This document shows, piece by piece, positions 24,110 through 33,966 of a DNA stretch of 64,000 nucleotides (position 1 is the first letter of the stretch; every line of letters starts with the position of its first letter). The notes below the pieces were generated by a model. The model was not told the DNA's origin. It made no database searches and saw only the letters and a program-made list of their open reading frames with translations. Origin of the DNA: Primula veris. Taxonomy: Eukaryota; Streptophyta; Magnoliopsida; Ericales; Primulaceae. Position numbers and translations under genes: made by a program. The stretch is from positions 17,930,631 to 17,994,630 of the forward strand of contig OY821749.1 of NCBI GenBank assembly GCA_963682055.1, read 5' to 3'.

Positions 24110-24117
24110 TATAAATG
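24110..24117 (+). promoter_or_regulatory. TATA box of antisense mini-gene 5
   Basis: TATAAATG followed by CTCCCTATTGCC, 91 bp before the ATG at 24201. The GCTCCCT that follows is shared with the box of mini-gene 1. Confidence 0.6.
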
Positions 24118-24200
24118 CTCCCTATTGCCTGTATCTCATTACCAATTTCTACATCTCTCTTGTTTTATAATTTGCTTCTTCTAACTTGCTTTTGCGTGAG

Positions 24201-24563
24201 ATGGCTCCCATCACTATGTCTGCCTCCAAAAAGAAAACCCTTATAGAAGAGGAGCCTACTTTTTTGCTACCTCGTCCCCCTGGTTTTGGGGAGGAGGATT
24301 TGACTCCTCTTCAACTAAAAGAAATTGAAATGTCATGGCTGAAACATGATCTCATGTGTGCTCAGACTGAAGTGAGGAGGTTTAAACAATATTGGGACGA
24401 GGAGGGCACTGCTCGTTTCAAGGCCGAGCAAAAATGCGAGTCTCAGTCTTACGCCTTGAAACAGGCTGAGATGGCGATTTCTCGTTTAATTAGGGAGAAG
24501 GAGCGTCTGGAGGAACTTTTGGCGAAGAGGGATGTTGCTATGGGGGATAGTTCGAAAAAGTAG
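24201..24563 (+). CDS. antisense mini-gene 5: small coiled-coil protein, 120 aa
   Basis: A Lys-rich N-terminus and a Pro-rich stretch (FLLPRPPGFG near residue 21) lead into a long charged helix from about residue 36 to 115, with an RLIREKERLEELLAKRD leucine pattern near its end. It ends in DSSKK, similar to the SSSK and STK ends of mini-genes 1 and 2. The ATG at 24201 was preferred to the in-frame ATG at 24186 because its context fits better and it starts with MAP; either is possible. AATAAA at 24633-24638 gives a poly(A) site. Function unknown. Confidence 0.6.
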   Translation: MAPITMSASKKKTLIEEEPTFLLPRPPGFGEEDLTPLQLKEIEMSWLKHDLMCAQTEVRRFKQYWDEEGTARFKAEQKCESQSYALKQAEMAISRLIREKERLEELLAKRDVAMGDSSKK

Positions 24564-24639
24564 GATGGGTGTATTTTCTTGTAACATTTTTCTTTTTCTG
24601 TTGTATTGTTTGTGTTTCCCCCTTTGTGGATGAATAAAA

Positions 24640-25299
24640 CTTGTCTTGCACTTGATTCTGTCCTATTTTATTTCTTGTTTGCTTCACTCTTTTATGTTGA
24701 TATCATTTGATGTCTCTCAGCATACACCGAACAATATGCCTATGCCCGGTTATCCCCCCGGAGAGCGTTGTTAGACTTGATGCTCCCTGTCGTCAAGCTA
24801 GAAACGGTCTTCATCCACCTTGTTCGGTGTGCCCTTTGGGTAAGAATCGGTTGGGAGTCGAGGAACTTTAATCGGGGGACATTCTCGGTGTGATAATAGT
24901 GGTAGCGTATGTGGGAAGCTTTTCGTGGTAGGGTCCACTGGCCGTTTATTTAGGTGTAATGATGTGAATTGCCTTGGGTAGTGGGATACGCGCTGTCGTG
25001 GCGAAATCTGAAGCGTTTATATGTTAAAAACAGCAGCGGTTGTTGACTTTTGTATGGTTGGAAAAAAGGTAAACCTCTGTTACACGAAAGAACGGTTATT
25101 ATTTTATTCTTTTTGTGACTCCACTCCTTTCTATTATGCCAAGTAATCCTTTTTTATTTTTATCACAAAATTTGCTGAAGAAAATATCTCTCTCTAAAGC
25201 ATATTCTTCCCGCCGAAAAGGAAAAGAGTTCGGCCGCTTGATCTAGGGTTTCGTGGTTTTGTTAGAAGACTTGCTGCTGTTCTCCCGTGCTTGTTCATA
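24640..25299. other. spacer and probable promoter of the antisense multi-exon gene
   Basis: No open frame of note. From 25130 on there is a pyrimidine-rich leader (TCTCTCTCTAAAGC, TTCTTCCCGCCG) that would suit a 5' untranslated region for the gene starting at 25300. No clear TATA box was seen. Confidence 0.4.
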
Positions 25300-27815
25300 A
25301 TGATAACCGTAAGTGTTCTTTCTCTGTTGGTAGGGGTTGTAGGTAGTTTTGTCGTTGTGGTCATAGATGTGTCACTGGGATATGGTTTAGGTTGTCTATA
25401 TGTGTATGATGATTCTTATGTATCTGGTTAATGTGAGTGCCGGGGGGGGGGGGGGTGCGTTATATTGATGTGGTTCTTGTTTGTGTATTTGGTTAGTATA
25501 TTGATGGAATTGTGAATGATGTTTGGATAGGAAATTCTGACCCAAAGTGTGGCCCAAGTTGGCACATTCGTGGAAAAGGATTTTAAAGAGCTTGCCGGAA
25601 TACCTGACAACATACATATCTGGCTTCCTATTTCTGACGAGGAGGTGCTGGGATTTGTTCCTGCCGGCGAGGTGGATGTGCGCTCTTCGGCATTTTTTAC
25701 TGGGGGTCTTCGACTTCCTTTTACAAACTGGGTGGCTTCGTTCTTTGAGGCCGTCCAGATTGCTCCAGCCCAACTGGCCTTAAATGGTTACCGTACTCTG
25801 AACGGTATTCAAAGGTTATCGGAGTTGGCCGGAATACCGATTGAATTGAAGGACGTCTTCAGAGTCTACAGTCTGAGCTTTGAGCGTCGCAGCTCGTATC
25901 TGAAAACCCAGCGTACCTATTACCGGCTTGTTATCGGTTTGCCGGATACCAACAAAGAGCGCAATCTTGGTATCGTGATAGCTTCTGGTGAATGGGGCTG
26001 TCCGGGACACCAGATTCCTGGACCGGCCACCAACGCTCCCCCTATGCCCGACCTCGGCGCTCCCAATGTGGAGGCTCTGTTAGCTCTTTGGAAATGGTGG
26101 GGGCCGGGACCGATGCCGGATCCGGCGAGTCGTACTGCTCCGATGCTGCTCGGGTACCCTATGGGGTCGGTGACCAAGGGGAATCCTGCGCCCGAGATCC
26201 CCAAAGAGCCCGAGGAAGAGTTCTTGAAAGTGATCCGGGCTCGAAGTGCTGCTCGGCTCGGGAAGAAGCTCGTTCGGTCTAAGCGTCATGCGTCTGACCC
26301 TGTTGGTGGAGTAACGAAGAGGGCCAGGGGAACCGATACATCGGTTACCGAGGAGGCTGATATCATTGGCTCGGGCGAGGGGGCGGTTGCTGCCATCGAA
26401 GGGGATACCGCCGAGTATGCCTCTGCGCCGGGCGAGGTATGTGTATATGTATTATGATTTTCTTGTCTTTTGGTTATCGGTTTGTTCGCTAGTGCTTTGC
26501 TTTATTAGTTATCTTGTTTCAGCTACTGACTTCTCCATTGGTTACCCTCGCTCTTGCCCGGTCGATGGGTATTGTTGTGTTTCAGGGGTCGGTCGATAGC
26601 CTGTTCGGACATATCAACATGCTGGTGGCTATGGGGAAGGAGACGATGACCCTGCCTGCGGTCTCGCCTGTCCTTGCCGAGGCCGCGTTGGACCTGTCTG
26701 GTATCTCGCCCAGCCATACAGAGGATGTAATCGAACGCAGGACCCCTGAGACTAATGCTCCAGAGGAGGAGGCGGTCGAGGAAGTGGATATGGAAGTCGG
26801 CGAAGAGAGTGTCGAGGATGTTGTGACGGGTGTCGAGGATGAGGCTCTCGATGGATCCGAGAAGGTGTTGGTTGACAGGGTTGCAATGACCCATTACATT
26901 GACCGATGTAGGGGTGAGCTGCTGGAGCAACCGCGAACCTTGAAGATGGGGTATACGGCTCTGAAACCCCTTGCGTTCAAGGATGCAGAAAGACTAGCTG
27001 CTCAACCTACAATGTCGGTTATAGAGCAGGCCCACGCGGATGCGCTGAGGGTATGTGGGGCGCTTATTTCGTAATATATATACCATGATGCTCGTATTTC
27101 GTTATATAGGTCTGGTACTTGTATTCTGTTTGGAATCTAATGTGTTGAAGTGCAGATTGCCTTGAGTACCGTGGCACTACGGGATCAGCTGGGAGCTCTA
27201 GGGGCGGAGAAAGAGAAGGTGGTGGCCGAGAAGAACGCCATAGGCGAGGAGAACGAGCAGAAGATAAAGGATCTGCTTGCGGCTTTCGAGGTCGAGAAAG
27301 AGAAATTGGTCACCGAGAATAAAACCCTGGGCGAGAATTATGACAAGCTATCGGTGGACTTTCTGCACCTGACCGGGGATGTCGATAAATTGAAGGCGGA
27401 AAAAGAGAGCATGGTCGTTAAGTACGGAGAACTAGAGGAGGAGAACTTGCTCCTGGCAGAGGACGTGGAAGCCGAAAGGGCTAAGGTGACTGCCCTGAAA
27501 ACGGCACACGCGGAGGAGCGAACAAAGTTAGCAATGATGGCCAACTTCTCTGTATACTGTGCTCATGTGCGGGCGCTCAATTTCGCGAATGTTCCTTTAT
27601 CGGATAGGGCGTGGTCGGAGTTGGTGTATCCGTGTCCGCATGGTGCACCGCCGAAACCCTTAGACTGGGCGAATCTTCGTGAAGAGGAGCTTCCTCGGCT
27701 GCCGGGACAGACAATTTCGACAGCGCTGCGTCCTCACTCTATGTCGGCCCCGTCCACTCCTCGACCGGATGCTACTGTTGTTCCCCCACCAGTATCTCCT
27801 CAGGTGGAACCTTGA
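25300..27815 (+). CDS. antisense multi-exon gene: gypsy-associated (Transposase_28-like) domain plus coiled coil, 679 aa
   Basis: Proposed coding exons 25300-25308, 25531-26436, 26586-27050 and 27156-27815 all join in frame at GT-AG introns and give 679 residues. Near residues 61-92, GGLRLPF followed by APAQLALNGYR matches the core of the family named putative gypsy type transposon (Pfam Transposase_28, PF04195), commonly found as an accessory ORF of plant Tat elements such as maize Grande gene23. An acidic linker (about 335-385) follows, then a long coiled coil (about 461-585, EKEKVVAEKNAIGEENEQ) and a Pro-rich tail. The first exon is only MIT; if that call is wrong the start moves into exon 2. 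The gene is antisense to gag-pol. Such products are thought to be nuclear; the role is unknown. Confidence 0.7.
25442..25455 (+). repeat. G homopolymer run inside intron 1 of the antisense gene
   Basis: A run of about 14 G. Long G runs are prone to sequencing error, but the exon frames on either side are intact. Confidence 0.9.
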
Positions 27816-27851
27816 CTATCTTTCTAGCAGTATGTATAGTATATTTTTGTT

Positions 27852-27852
<1 letters not shown>

Positions 27853-27887
<35 letters not shown>
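27853..27887 (+). repeat. poly(T) tract of about 35 bases
   Basis: An uninterrupted T run 37 bp after the stop of the antisense multi-exon gene. Runs of T and C recur between 28670 and 28770. Confidence 0.95.
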
Positions 27888-27888
<1 letters not shown>

Positions 27889-28053
27889 TTTGGTCTCTTG
27901 TGTATCTAGAAACATATTCTTTTGGGGAAGTGATAACATAGGTGCTGTGTTTTCTTTCTGTTGGGCTTTCTTGGGTTAATTTCTTTTGATGGTCGTCATA
28001 TTTTGAAGGATGTGAAAACAAAATATTGTCAGGTACCAAATAACCCCCTTGCC

Positions 28054-28626
28054 ATGGTGGTCTGGACCTCGCCTAGTCGTAGTGTAGGTGACGTAATAGA
28101 AGATTTGGAAAGATCTAAGGCGTCCCTTACCGCGAAATTGACTTGTGCTTATCAGGAAATCGAGGGTCTGAATATTCATATTTCCAACTTGGCGATTCGG
28201 TTACGTGATTTGGGAGAGAAATTTAGTAAAAAGACCGCCCATTATACGGCAAATAAGGGTAAAGCGAAGGAACTTCTCGGTGCCCTATGACGTTCTCGTG
28301 ATGAAGCCCGAGGTCGTGTGACGAGCTTGAACTTGGTCCTTGGGGCCGTTTTCGAGGACGCGGACCTGCTGCTATCCTTTGCCAAAGCGTATTGGGCCCG
28401 AGCTCGCGCTTTAGAGGTGCTTGAACATATAAAAGGAATGAGTGGTGTGTCCCGGGCAGAGCGCATGGTTGATGCGAAGGCCGGGGTAACTGAAACCACT
28501 ATCGCCTTGAACCGAATCGAGGCGGTCATTCGTGAGCGTTTGGGGACGCAGATTAATTCATTGCGAGATATTCATTTTGCCGATGTAGTAGAGACTTCGG
28601 CGTCTGTTGAGGGGTTGTCGGATTAA
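28054..28626 (+). pseudogene. antisense ORF B, interrupted by one in-frame TGA
   Basis: From the ATG at 28054 an open frame runs to a TGA at 28288-28290, then continues in the same frame to the TAA at 28624-28626. Both halves are helix-rich and read as one protein of about 190 residues (SVGDVIEDLERSKASLTAKL before the stop, DEARGRVTSLNLVLGAVFED after it). One C-to-T change in a CGA codon would explain the stop. No domain recognised. It may be a separate gene or 3' exons of the preceding one. It lies on the antisense strand of the retrotransposon. Confidence 0.5.
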
Positions 28627-28789
28627 TAAAGTAGCTTGTTTTGTCGTTTTCTTTGTAGCTTGTATAAAAAAATTTCTTTCTTTTTTTTTTTTTTTGTAGC
28701 TTCGTTTTCTCTCTTTTTTTTTTTGTATATTCATCTCTTCTCGTTCTTCTTCCCCCCCCCCCCTTTTTTTTTTATAGGCACATGCTACT

Positions 28790-29428
28790 ATGTCGCACCA
28801 GGCTGGTTCTCAATGCCTAGTTAACCCGGGGTTAGGACCTACTGGTGCTGCCCGGGACGAGGTCTCATCTGGTGCGGCTAGTGAGGTGCCTGACAGGTGG
28901 CCCTACATTGTTTTGATGAGCAAAAATGTCAAATTGACTGACCAATGTGCTCGACTGCTGACCAAGCTGAAAACCCAGGCGGCCTCTTTTCGAGAATACG
29001 TTCGCCGTGCCGAGCATACTGTTCAGGTTCAGGAGCGTCGTTTGGATCGATATTGGCGTGCAAAGGACAAGTACTTCGGCAAATTAAAGTTGCTTGTGAC
29101 CAAGGCCAACGTGTTGGTGAAGTATTTCCGTTTGTCCCGTGCCAGATACGATGCTTCCGCAGCTATGATCGAAGCTCGCCGTAACCTCTCCTTTGACGAT
29201 GATCGCCGTAAAGCGGCCTCGGATGCTCACGAGTTCGCGAAAGAAGCCGAGTTCAACGCGCGGCTTTAGACGCTGACTTGTGTTGGGGCTCATACGACCA
29301 ATTTTGATGCCCTCATTTCTGAGGAGCGTTTTGATGGTGATGAGTCTGATGGGTACACAACGACGGATGACGAAGAGATTGAGCTCGGTCAATTACCGTC
29401 GTGCTCCTCCTGTAGTAGCTCTTCTTAA
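28790..29428 (+). pseudogene. antisense ORF C, interrupted by one in-frame TAG
   Basis: The ATG at 28790 opens a 159-codon frame that stops at TAG 29267-29269 and continues in the same frame for 52 more codons to the TAA at 29426-29428. The first part is basic and helical (QVQERRLDRYWRAKDKYFGK). The part after the stop is acidic and ends in a Ser/Cys-rich tail, like the acidic Ser tail of mini-gene 1. A CAG-to-TAG change would explain the stop. Function unknown. Confidence 0.5.
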
Positions 29429-29722
29429 ATGAATCTCTTTAGTGTCGATGATCTTCTTGTTGCCTCCGTAATGCGGGCGAGGACTATTTATGTTATTTCT
29501 TTGTTCCTGTTTTGTACCTTTCCATTGCCGTATTGCTATTTGATTGATTGGATCGATTTTTCCTTGCTGAATCATTTGTTATTTCGTTATTCCTGTTTTG
29601 GAGATGCTTCTTGTTGATATTTCGTTGTTTAGATTGATTCTCCTTCGTTGTTTTAGCCAATTTGTATTGTATCGCCGCCGTAAGGTGGACCTGAATAATT
29701 CCTTGCATTGTACCTGCATATG

Positions 29723-30367
29723 AATTTCATAGTATTCCTAGGCGTTCCTTTGAAAACACGCCATGTTGGGAATTTCATAGTATTCCTAGGCACTTCGGCC
29801 ATGTTGGGAATTTCATAGTATTCCTAGGCACTTCGGCCATGTTGGGAATTTCATAGTATTCCTAGGCGTTCCTTCGGTAACACGCCATGTTGGGAATTTC
29901 ATAGTATTCCTAGGCGTTCCTTCGGTAACACACCATGTTGGGAATTTCATAGTATTCCTAGGCACTTCGGCCATGTTGGGAATTTCATAGTATTCCTAGG
30001 CACTTCGGCCATGTTGGGAATTTCATAGTATTCCTAGGCACTTCGGCCATGTTGGGAATTTCATAGTATTCCTAGGCACTTCGGCCATGTTGGGAATTTC
30101 ATAGTATTCCTAGGCGTTCCTTCGGTAACACGCCATTTACGGAATTTCATAGTATTCCTAGGCACTTCGGCCATGTTGGGAATTTCATAGTATTCCTAGG
30201 CGTTCCTTCGGTAACACGCCATTTACGGAATTTCATAGTATTCCTAGGCACTTCGGCCATGTTGGGAATTTCATAGTATTCCTAGGCGTTCCTTCGGTAA
30301 CACGCCATTTACGGAATTTCATAGTATTCCTAGGCACTTCGGCCATGTTGAGAATTTCATAGTATTA
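29723..30367 (+). repeat. tandem array of exactly 38- and 48-bp units, 15 units
   Basis: AATTTCATAGTATTC starts at 29723, 29771, 29809, 29847, 29895, 29943, 29981, 30019, 30057, 30095, 30143, 30181, 30229, 30267, 30315 and 30353. The spacings are only 48 (6 times) or 38 (9 times). Short units contain CACTTCGGCC; long units contain CGTTCCTTCGGTAACACGCC. The array lies between the ends of the converging antisense genes and pol. Tandem repeats in this part of Tat elements are known and can seed satellite DNA. Confidence 0.95.
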
Positions 30368-30469
30368 GTAGACAGCATGATAATATATTTTATTCATTCA
30401 AAAGACGAAAGATAATGCCATTAAGCAAGAAGGGTAAGGTAGCACCTGTACTTGTATTCGGAGGATTGC

Positions 30470-31540
30470 CTATACGTAGTACTTCTTTAGGTTAGCCACA
30501 TTCCAAGAATTCTTTTCCCCTCGGCTGTTGGCGAACAGGACGCTTTTGATTTTGTAAGAGACTGGACTTGTTTGCTTGACGATTTCGTATGGGCCTTCCC
30601 AGGTAGGGCTTAGTTTGCCATGTATTTCGTTGCGGGTATAGACCGTCACTCGTCGCAGCACCAGTTCTCCTACCATGAATTCTTTGGACCCTTTTACTCT
30701 CTTGTCATAGGTTTGCTTCACGCTTTGTTGGTACTTAGCTAGGGTAAGGGCCGCTATCTCTCGTTTCTCGTCTATCATGTCGAGCTCTTCTCTCATTCTT
30801 TGTTCATTGTTTCCCTGCTCGACCAACGTCGTTCGGAGCGTGGGTAGCCCAATCTCTGTCAGTATGATGGCCTCAACACCGTATGCTAAGCTAAACGGGG
30901 TTTCCTTGGTGCCCGTCTTGGGTGTAGTTCGGCACGACCATAAAATGTTGAGTAGCCGCTCGGGCCACCTCCCCTTTGCTTGTTCAAGGGTGGTCTTGAT
31001 GCCGTCTAATATTGTTTGGTTTGACACTTCGGCTTGCCCGTTTCCTTGTGGGTATGTCGGCGTCGAATAGAATTTTCGGATACCGAGTTCCTCGTACCAC
31101 AGCTGTAAATTGGCATCTTTGAACTGGGTTCCGTTGTCGGCGACGATAGCGTACGGTATACCAAACCTAGTTATGATGTATTCCCAAATGAATTGTTTGA
31201 CGTTGCTGGCTTTGATTTCTCGGAGGGGTTTAGCTTCGACCCATTTGGTGAAATAATCCGTCGCGACGATCAGATATTCTACACTCCCAGGTGCTCTTGG
31301 GAGTTTACCGACCAAATCAATTGCCCATTGAGCGAACGGCCATGGTGCCGACACCGGGGTCATCATAGATGAAGGGAGCCGTGGTATCTTGGCGAATCGT
31401 TGGCACTTGTCGCAACGTTGGACGTACGCATCGGCGTCTCGCTTGATATAGGGCCACCAATATCCTTGGGTCACTGCCTTGTTTGCAAGGGATCGCCCCT
31501 TGATGTGTGCTCCGCAGGATCCTTCGTGGATTTCCTCCAA
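30470..31540 (-). pseudogene. integrase part of pol, out of frame with the rest
   Basis: The frame holds the zinc-binding HHCC region (His5, His12, Cys43, Cys46 in RCDKCQRF) and the integrase core with Asp75 (IDLVG), Asp135 (VADNGTQF) and Glu171 (GQAEVSNQ), so the catalytic triad is intact. A C-terminal domain with LSPTWEGPYEIV follows. It has no ATG of its own. It overlaps the RNase H frame by 70 nt in another frame and begins directly at VLEEIHEGSCG, so the linker that should join it to RNase H is lost. It ends at 30470, some 100 bp from the tandem array. Confidence 0.85.
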
Positions 31541-33966
31541 GACCGGCAGTTGTAGCTCGGTCGGGACTGTTCGAAAGTTGCCATCAAGCTTTGGACTTTC
31601 TCTTGGTAAAGGATCATTCTGTCATCTTTGGCTTGGAACTCGCCGATGGCTTGATTGACGATGAGCATGGAGTCTGAGCTTGCAATTAAGTGGGAGCATC
31701 CGAGGGACCGGGCAATGAGCATGCCATTTATCATGGCCTCGTACTCTGCCTCATTGTTGGTAGCTCGGAAGCCCAATTTTATGCTTTTTTCGATTATTGC
31801 TCCCTCTCGAGACTTTAGGACGATCCCCGCTCCAGATCCGTCCTTGGTGGCTGATCCGTCGACATGTATCTGCCAGTGTGATTGTGGAGAGAGTGCCAAA
31901 GGCTCGTTATAGCCTTGGGTGAACTCCGCGACGAAATCGGCCAGGACTTGTCCCTTTATGACCTGGCGGGGTGCGAACTCGATATGAAATTGGGATAGCT
32001 CGACCCCCCAGGCGGCAACTCGACCGCTAATGTCCGTCCGTCGAAGTGACTCTTTGATATGAAATTTCGTGTATACCTGGACCTGATGAGCTATGAAATA
32101 GTGTGGCAATTTTCTGGTTGCGACGACCAATGCCAGACACATCTTTTCCAAGGGTAGATAACGTGTTTCGGCTTCGACCAGAGTCTTGCTGACGAAGTAG
32201 ATCGGAAACTGTTCGCGACCTTCTTCTCTTAAGATAACTGCGCTCACAGCTGTAGTGGAAACTGCTAGGTAGCATGCCAGAACGTCTCCTTTGTTCGGCC
32301 TTACCAGTAGCGGCAGTGTCCTCAAGTACTCTTTGAGATTGTTGAATGAAGCTTCACATTCCGGGTCCCAGACGAATTTTCTATCCTTCTTGAGTGATTC
32401 AAAAAATGGTCGTCCCTTATCTGCGGATCGGCTAATGAACCTGCTCAGCGCGGCCATCATTCCCGTGAGCTCTTGTACCTGTTTCTTATTCTTGGGCGCA
32501 GCTAGGTTTCGTAGAGCCGTTATTTGATCGGGATTAGCCTCTATTCCTCTCCGGCTAACCATATGCCCCAAGAATTTCCCTTTGCTGATGCCAAATGCAC
32601 ACTTGCTCGCATTGAGTTTTAGTTTGTGCTCGCCCAGCGTTCGGAAAACGTCCCTGATATCTTGAAGGTGGGATGTGGCTCTTTCGCTCTTGACGACCAT
32701 GTCGTCTATGTATACCTCCATCGTCTTCCCTATATGATCTCGACATACCCTTGTTATCATCCTTTGGTATGTTGCTCCCGCATTGCGTAGGCCGAACGGC
32801 ATTACCGTATAGCAATAATTTCCCAAAGGCGATATAAACGAAGTCTTCTCTTGATCTTCGCGGGCGAGGGGAATTTGATGGTATCCTGAATATGCGTCAA
32901 GGAAGGTCATCCGTTCTGCCCCCGCAGTTGCGTCCACCAGTTGATCAATCCTTGGAAGGGGAAAGTGGTCCCTCGGGCAGGCTTTGTTGAGGTTGGTGAA
33001 GTCTATACATACTCTCTCCTTCCCGTTCTTCTTTGGGACGACGACCGGGTTGGACAACCATTTTGGATAGTAAACCTCTCTTATGGCTCCAGCCTCCAAT
33101 AACTTTTGTACTTCAGCGATTATAGCTGCTCTGTGCTGTACAGACACTTTCCTGCTCCTCTGTACTATCAGCTTGTACTCGGTGTTTACACTTAGGTGGT
33201 GGCATGCTGTATTGGGGTCTAGGCCCGGCATATCTTTAGGACTCCATGCGAACTTATCAGTGTTGTTGAGAAGGAATGCTTTCAACTCCTCGGATTCCTG
33301 TTTTGGAAGGTTGTCGCCGAGGAGGAAGTAATGTTCCTCGTCCATATCTGGTATATACACCTTCCTGAGTGTCTCTCCTACTTGTTCTTCGACAACCCTT
33401 TCGGCTTTGGATATTTGGTTGATCAGCTTCTTGGTGCTGGTGGGTTGTTCCACCATGCTTCGTTGTTTTTGGAGAGTCGTGGTGATGTCCTCGCAGCGTC
33501 TTGAATCCTCTTGACATCCTCTGGCTGTCTCGATCTCTCCCCTGTCATTTGGGTATTTGACCTTTTGGTGATAGGTCGAGGGTATGGCCTTCATGGCATG
33601 TAACCAAGGTTGGCCCAATATTGCATTGTGACCGGAGTGGTCATTGACCACTAAGAACTCCACGGGAACCGACACGGACCCGGTTGTGACACTGAGGACG
33701 ATCTTACCCAACGGTTTAGTCGTTTCGGAGATGAATCCGATCAGTGTGACGTCAGTAGGCTGTAGATCTTGCAGTTTGAGTTCCATTTTGTCAAAGAGCT
33801 CCTTGTACATGATATCACAAGAGGCTCCTTGGTCGACAAGTACCCTGCTGACCGTGTCTAGGCCAATTTGAACTCGGAGGTTAATGGCGTCTCCATGGGG
33901 GTAAATCACCCCTTCTTCGTCAAGATCCGAGAAAGAAATGGGCGGATGTCGTCGTTGTGTGCAGTG
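31471..33966 (-). CDS. pol: protease, reverse transcriptase, RNase H and second (plant-type) RNase H
   Basis: The frame opens directly after the gag stop and is in the same frame as gag. Numbering from 33909: protease LVDQGAS with Asp26; reverse transcriptase from about 260, with FLDAYSGY (Asp338) and YIDDM (400-404); a connecting RNase H domain around 540-660 whose active site is degenerate, as usual in Tat elements; and a second RNase H from about 678 with Asp684 (HVDGSATKDG), Glu720 (NNEAEYEA) and Asp746 (SSDSM). The normal frame ends near MATFEQSR (about 775-782), and the last 30 residues are frameshifted sequence. Expression would need readthrough of the gag TGA. Confidence 0.85.
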   Translation of the reverse strand, partial: HCTQRRHPPISFSDLDEEGVIYPHGDAINLRVQIGLDTVSRVLVDQGASCDIMYKELFDKMELKLQDLQPTDVTLIGFISETTKPLGKIVLSVTTGSVSVPVEFLVVNDHSGHNAILGQPWLHAMKAIPSTYHQKVKYPNDRGEIETARGCQEDSRRCEDITTTLQKQRSMVEQPTSTKKLINQISKAERVVEEQVGETLRKVYIPDMDEEHYFLLGDNLPKQESEELKAFLLNNTDKFAWSPKDMPGLDPNTACHHLSVNTEYKLIVQRSRKVSVQHRAAIIAEVQKLLEAGAIREVYYPKWLSNPVVVPKKNGKERVCIDFTNLNKACPRDHFPLPRIDQLVDATAGAERMTFLDAYSGYHQIPLAREDQEKTSFISPLGNYCYTVMPFGLRNAGATYQRMITRVCRDHIGKTMEVYIDDMVVKSERATSHLQDIRDVFRTLGEHKLKLNASKCAFGISKGKFLGHMVSRRGIEANPDQITALRNLAAPKNKKQVQELTGMMAALSRFISRSADKGRPFFESLKKDRKFVWDPECEASFNNLKEYLRTLPLLVRPNKGDVLACYLAVSTTAVSAVILREEGREQFPIYFVSKTLVEAETRYLPLEKMCLALVVATRKLPHYFIAHQVQVYTKFHIKESLRRTDISGRVAAWGVELSQFHIEFAPRQVIKGQVLADFVAEFTQGYNEPLALSPQSHWQIHVDGSATKDGSGAGIVLKSREGAIIEKSIKLGFRATNNEAEYEAMINGMLIARSLGCSHLIASSDSMLIVNQAIGEFQAKDDRMILYQEKVQSLMATFEQSRPSYNCRSWRKSTKDPAEHTSRGDPLQTRQ

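Noticed and set aside
25816..26930. Minus-strand open frames opposite the multi-exon antisense gene, as possible extra sense ORFs of the retrotransposon
   Set aside because: GC-rich shadow frames; they have no recognisable domain, whereas the plus strand has spliced exons and a known domain core.
29723..30367. CRISPR-like regular repeat spacing
   Set aside because: The units are contiguous with no unique spacers, the DNA is from a plant, and the array is part of a retrotransposon.
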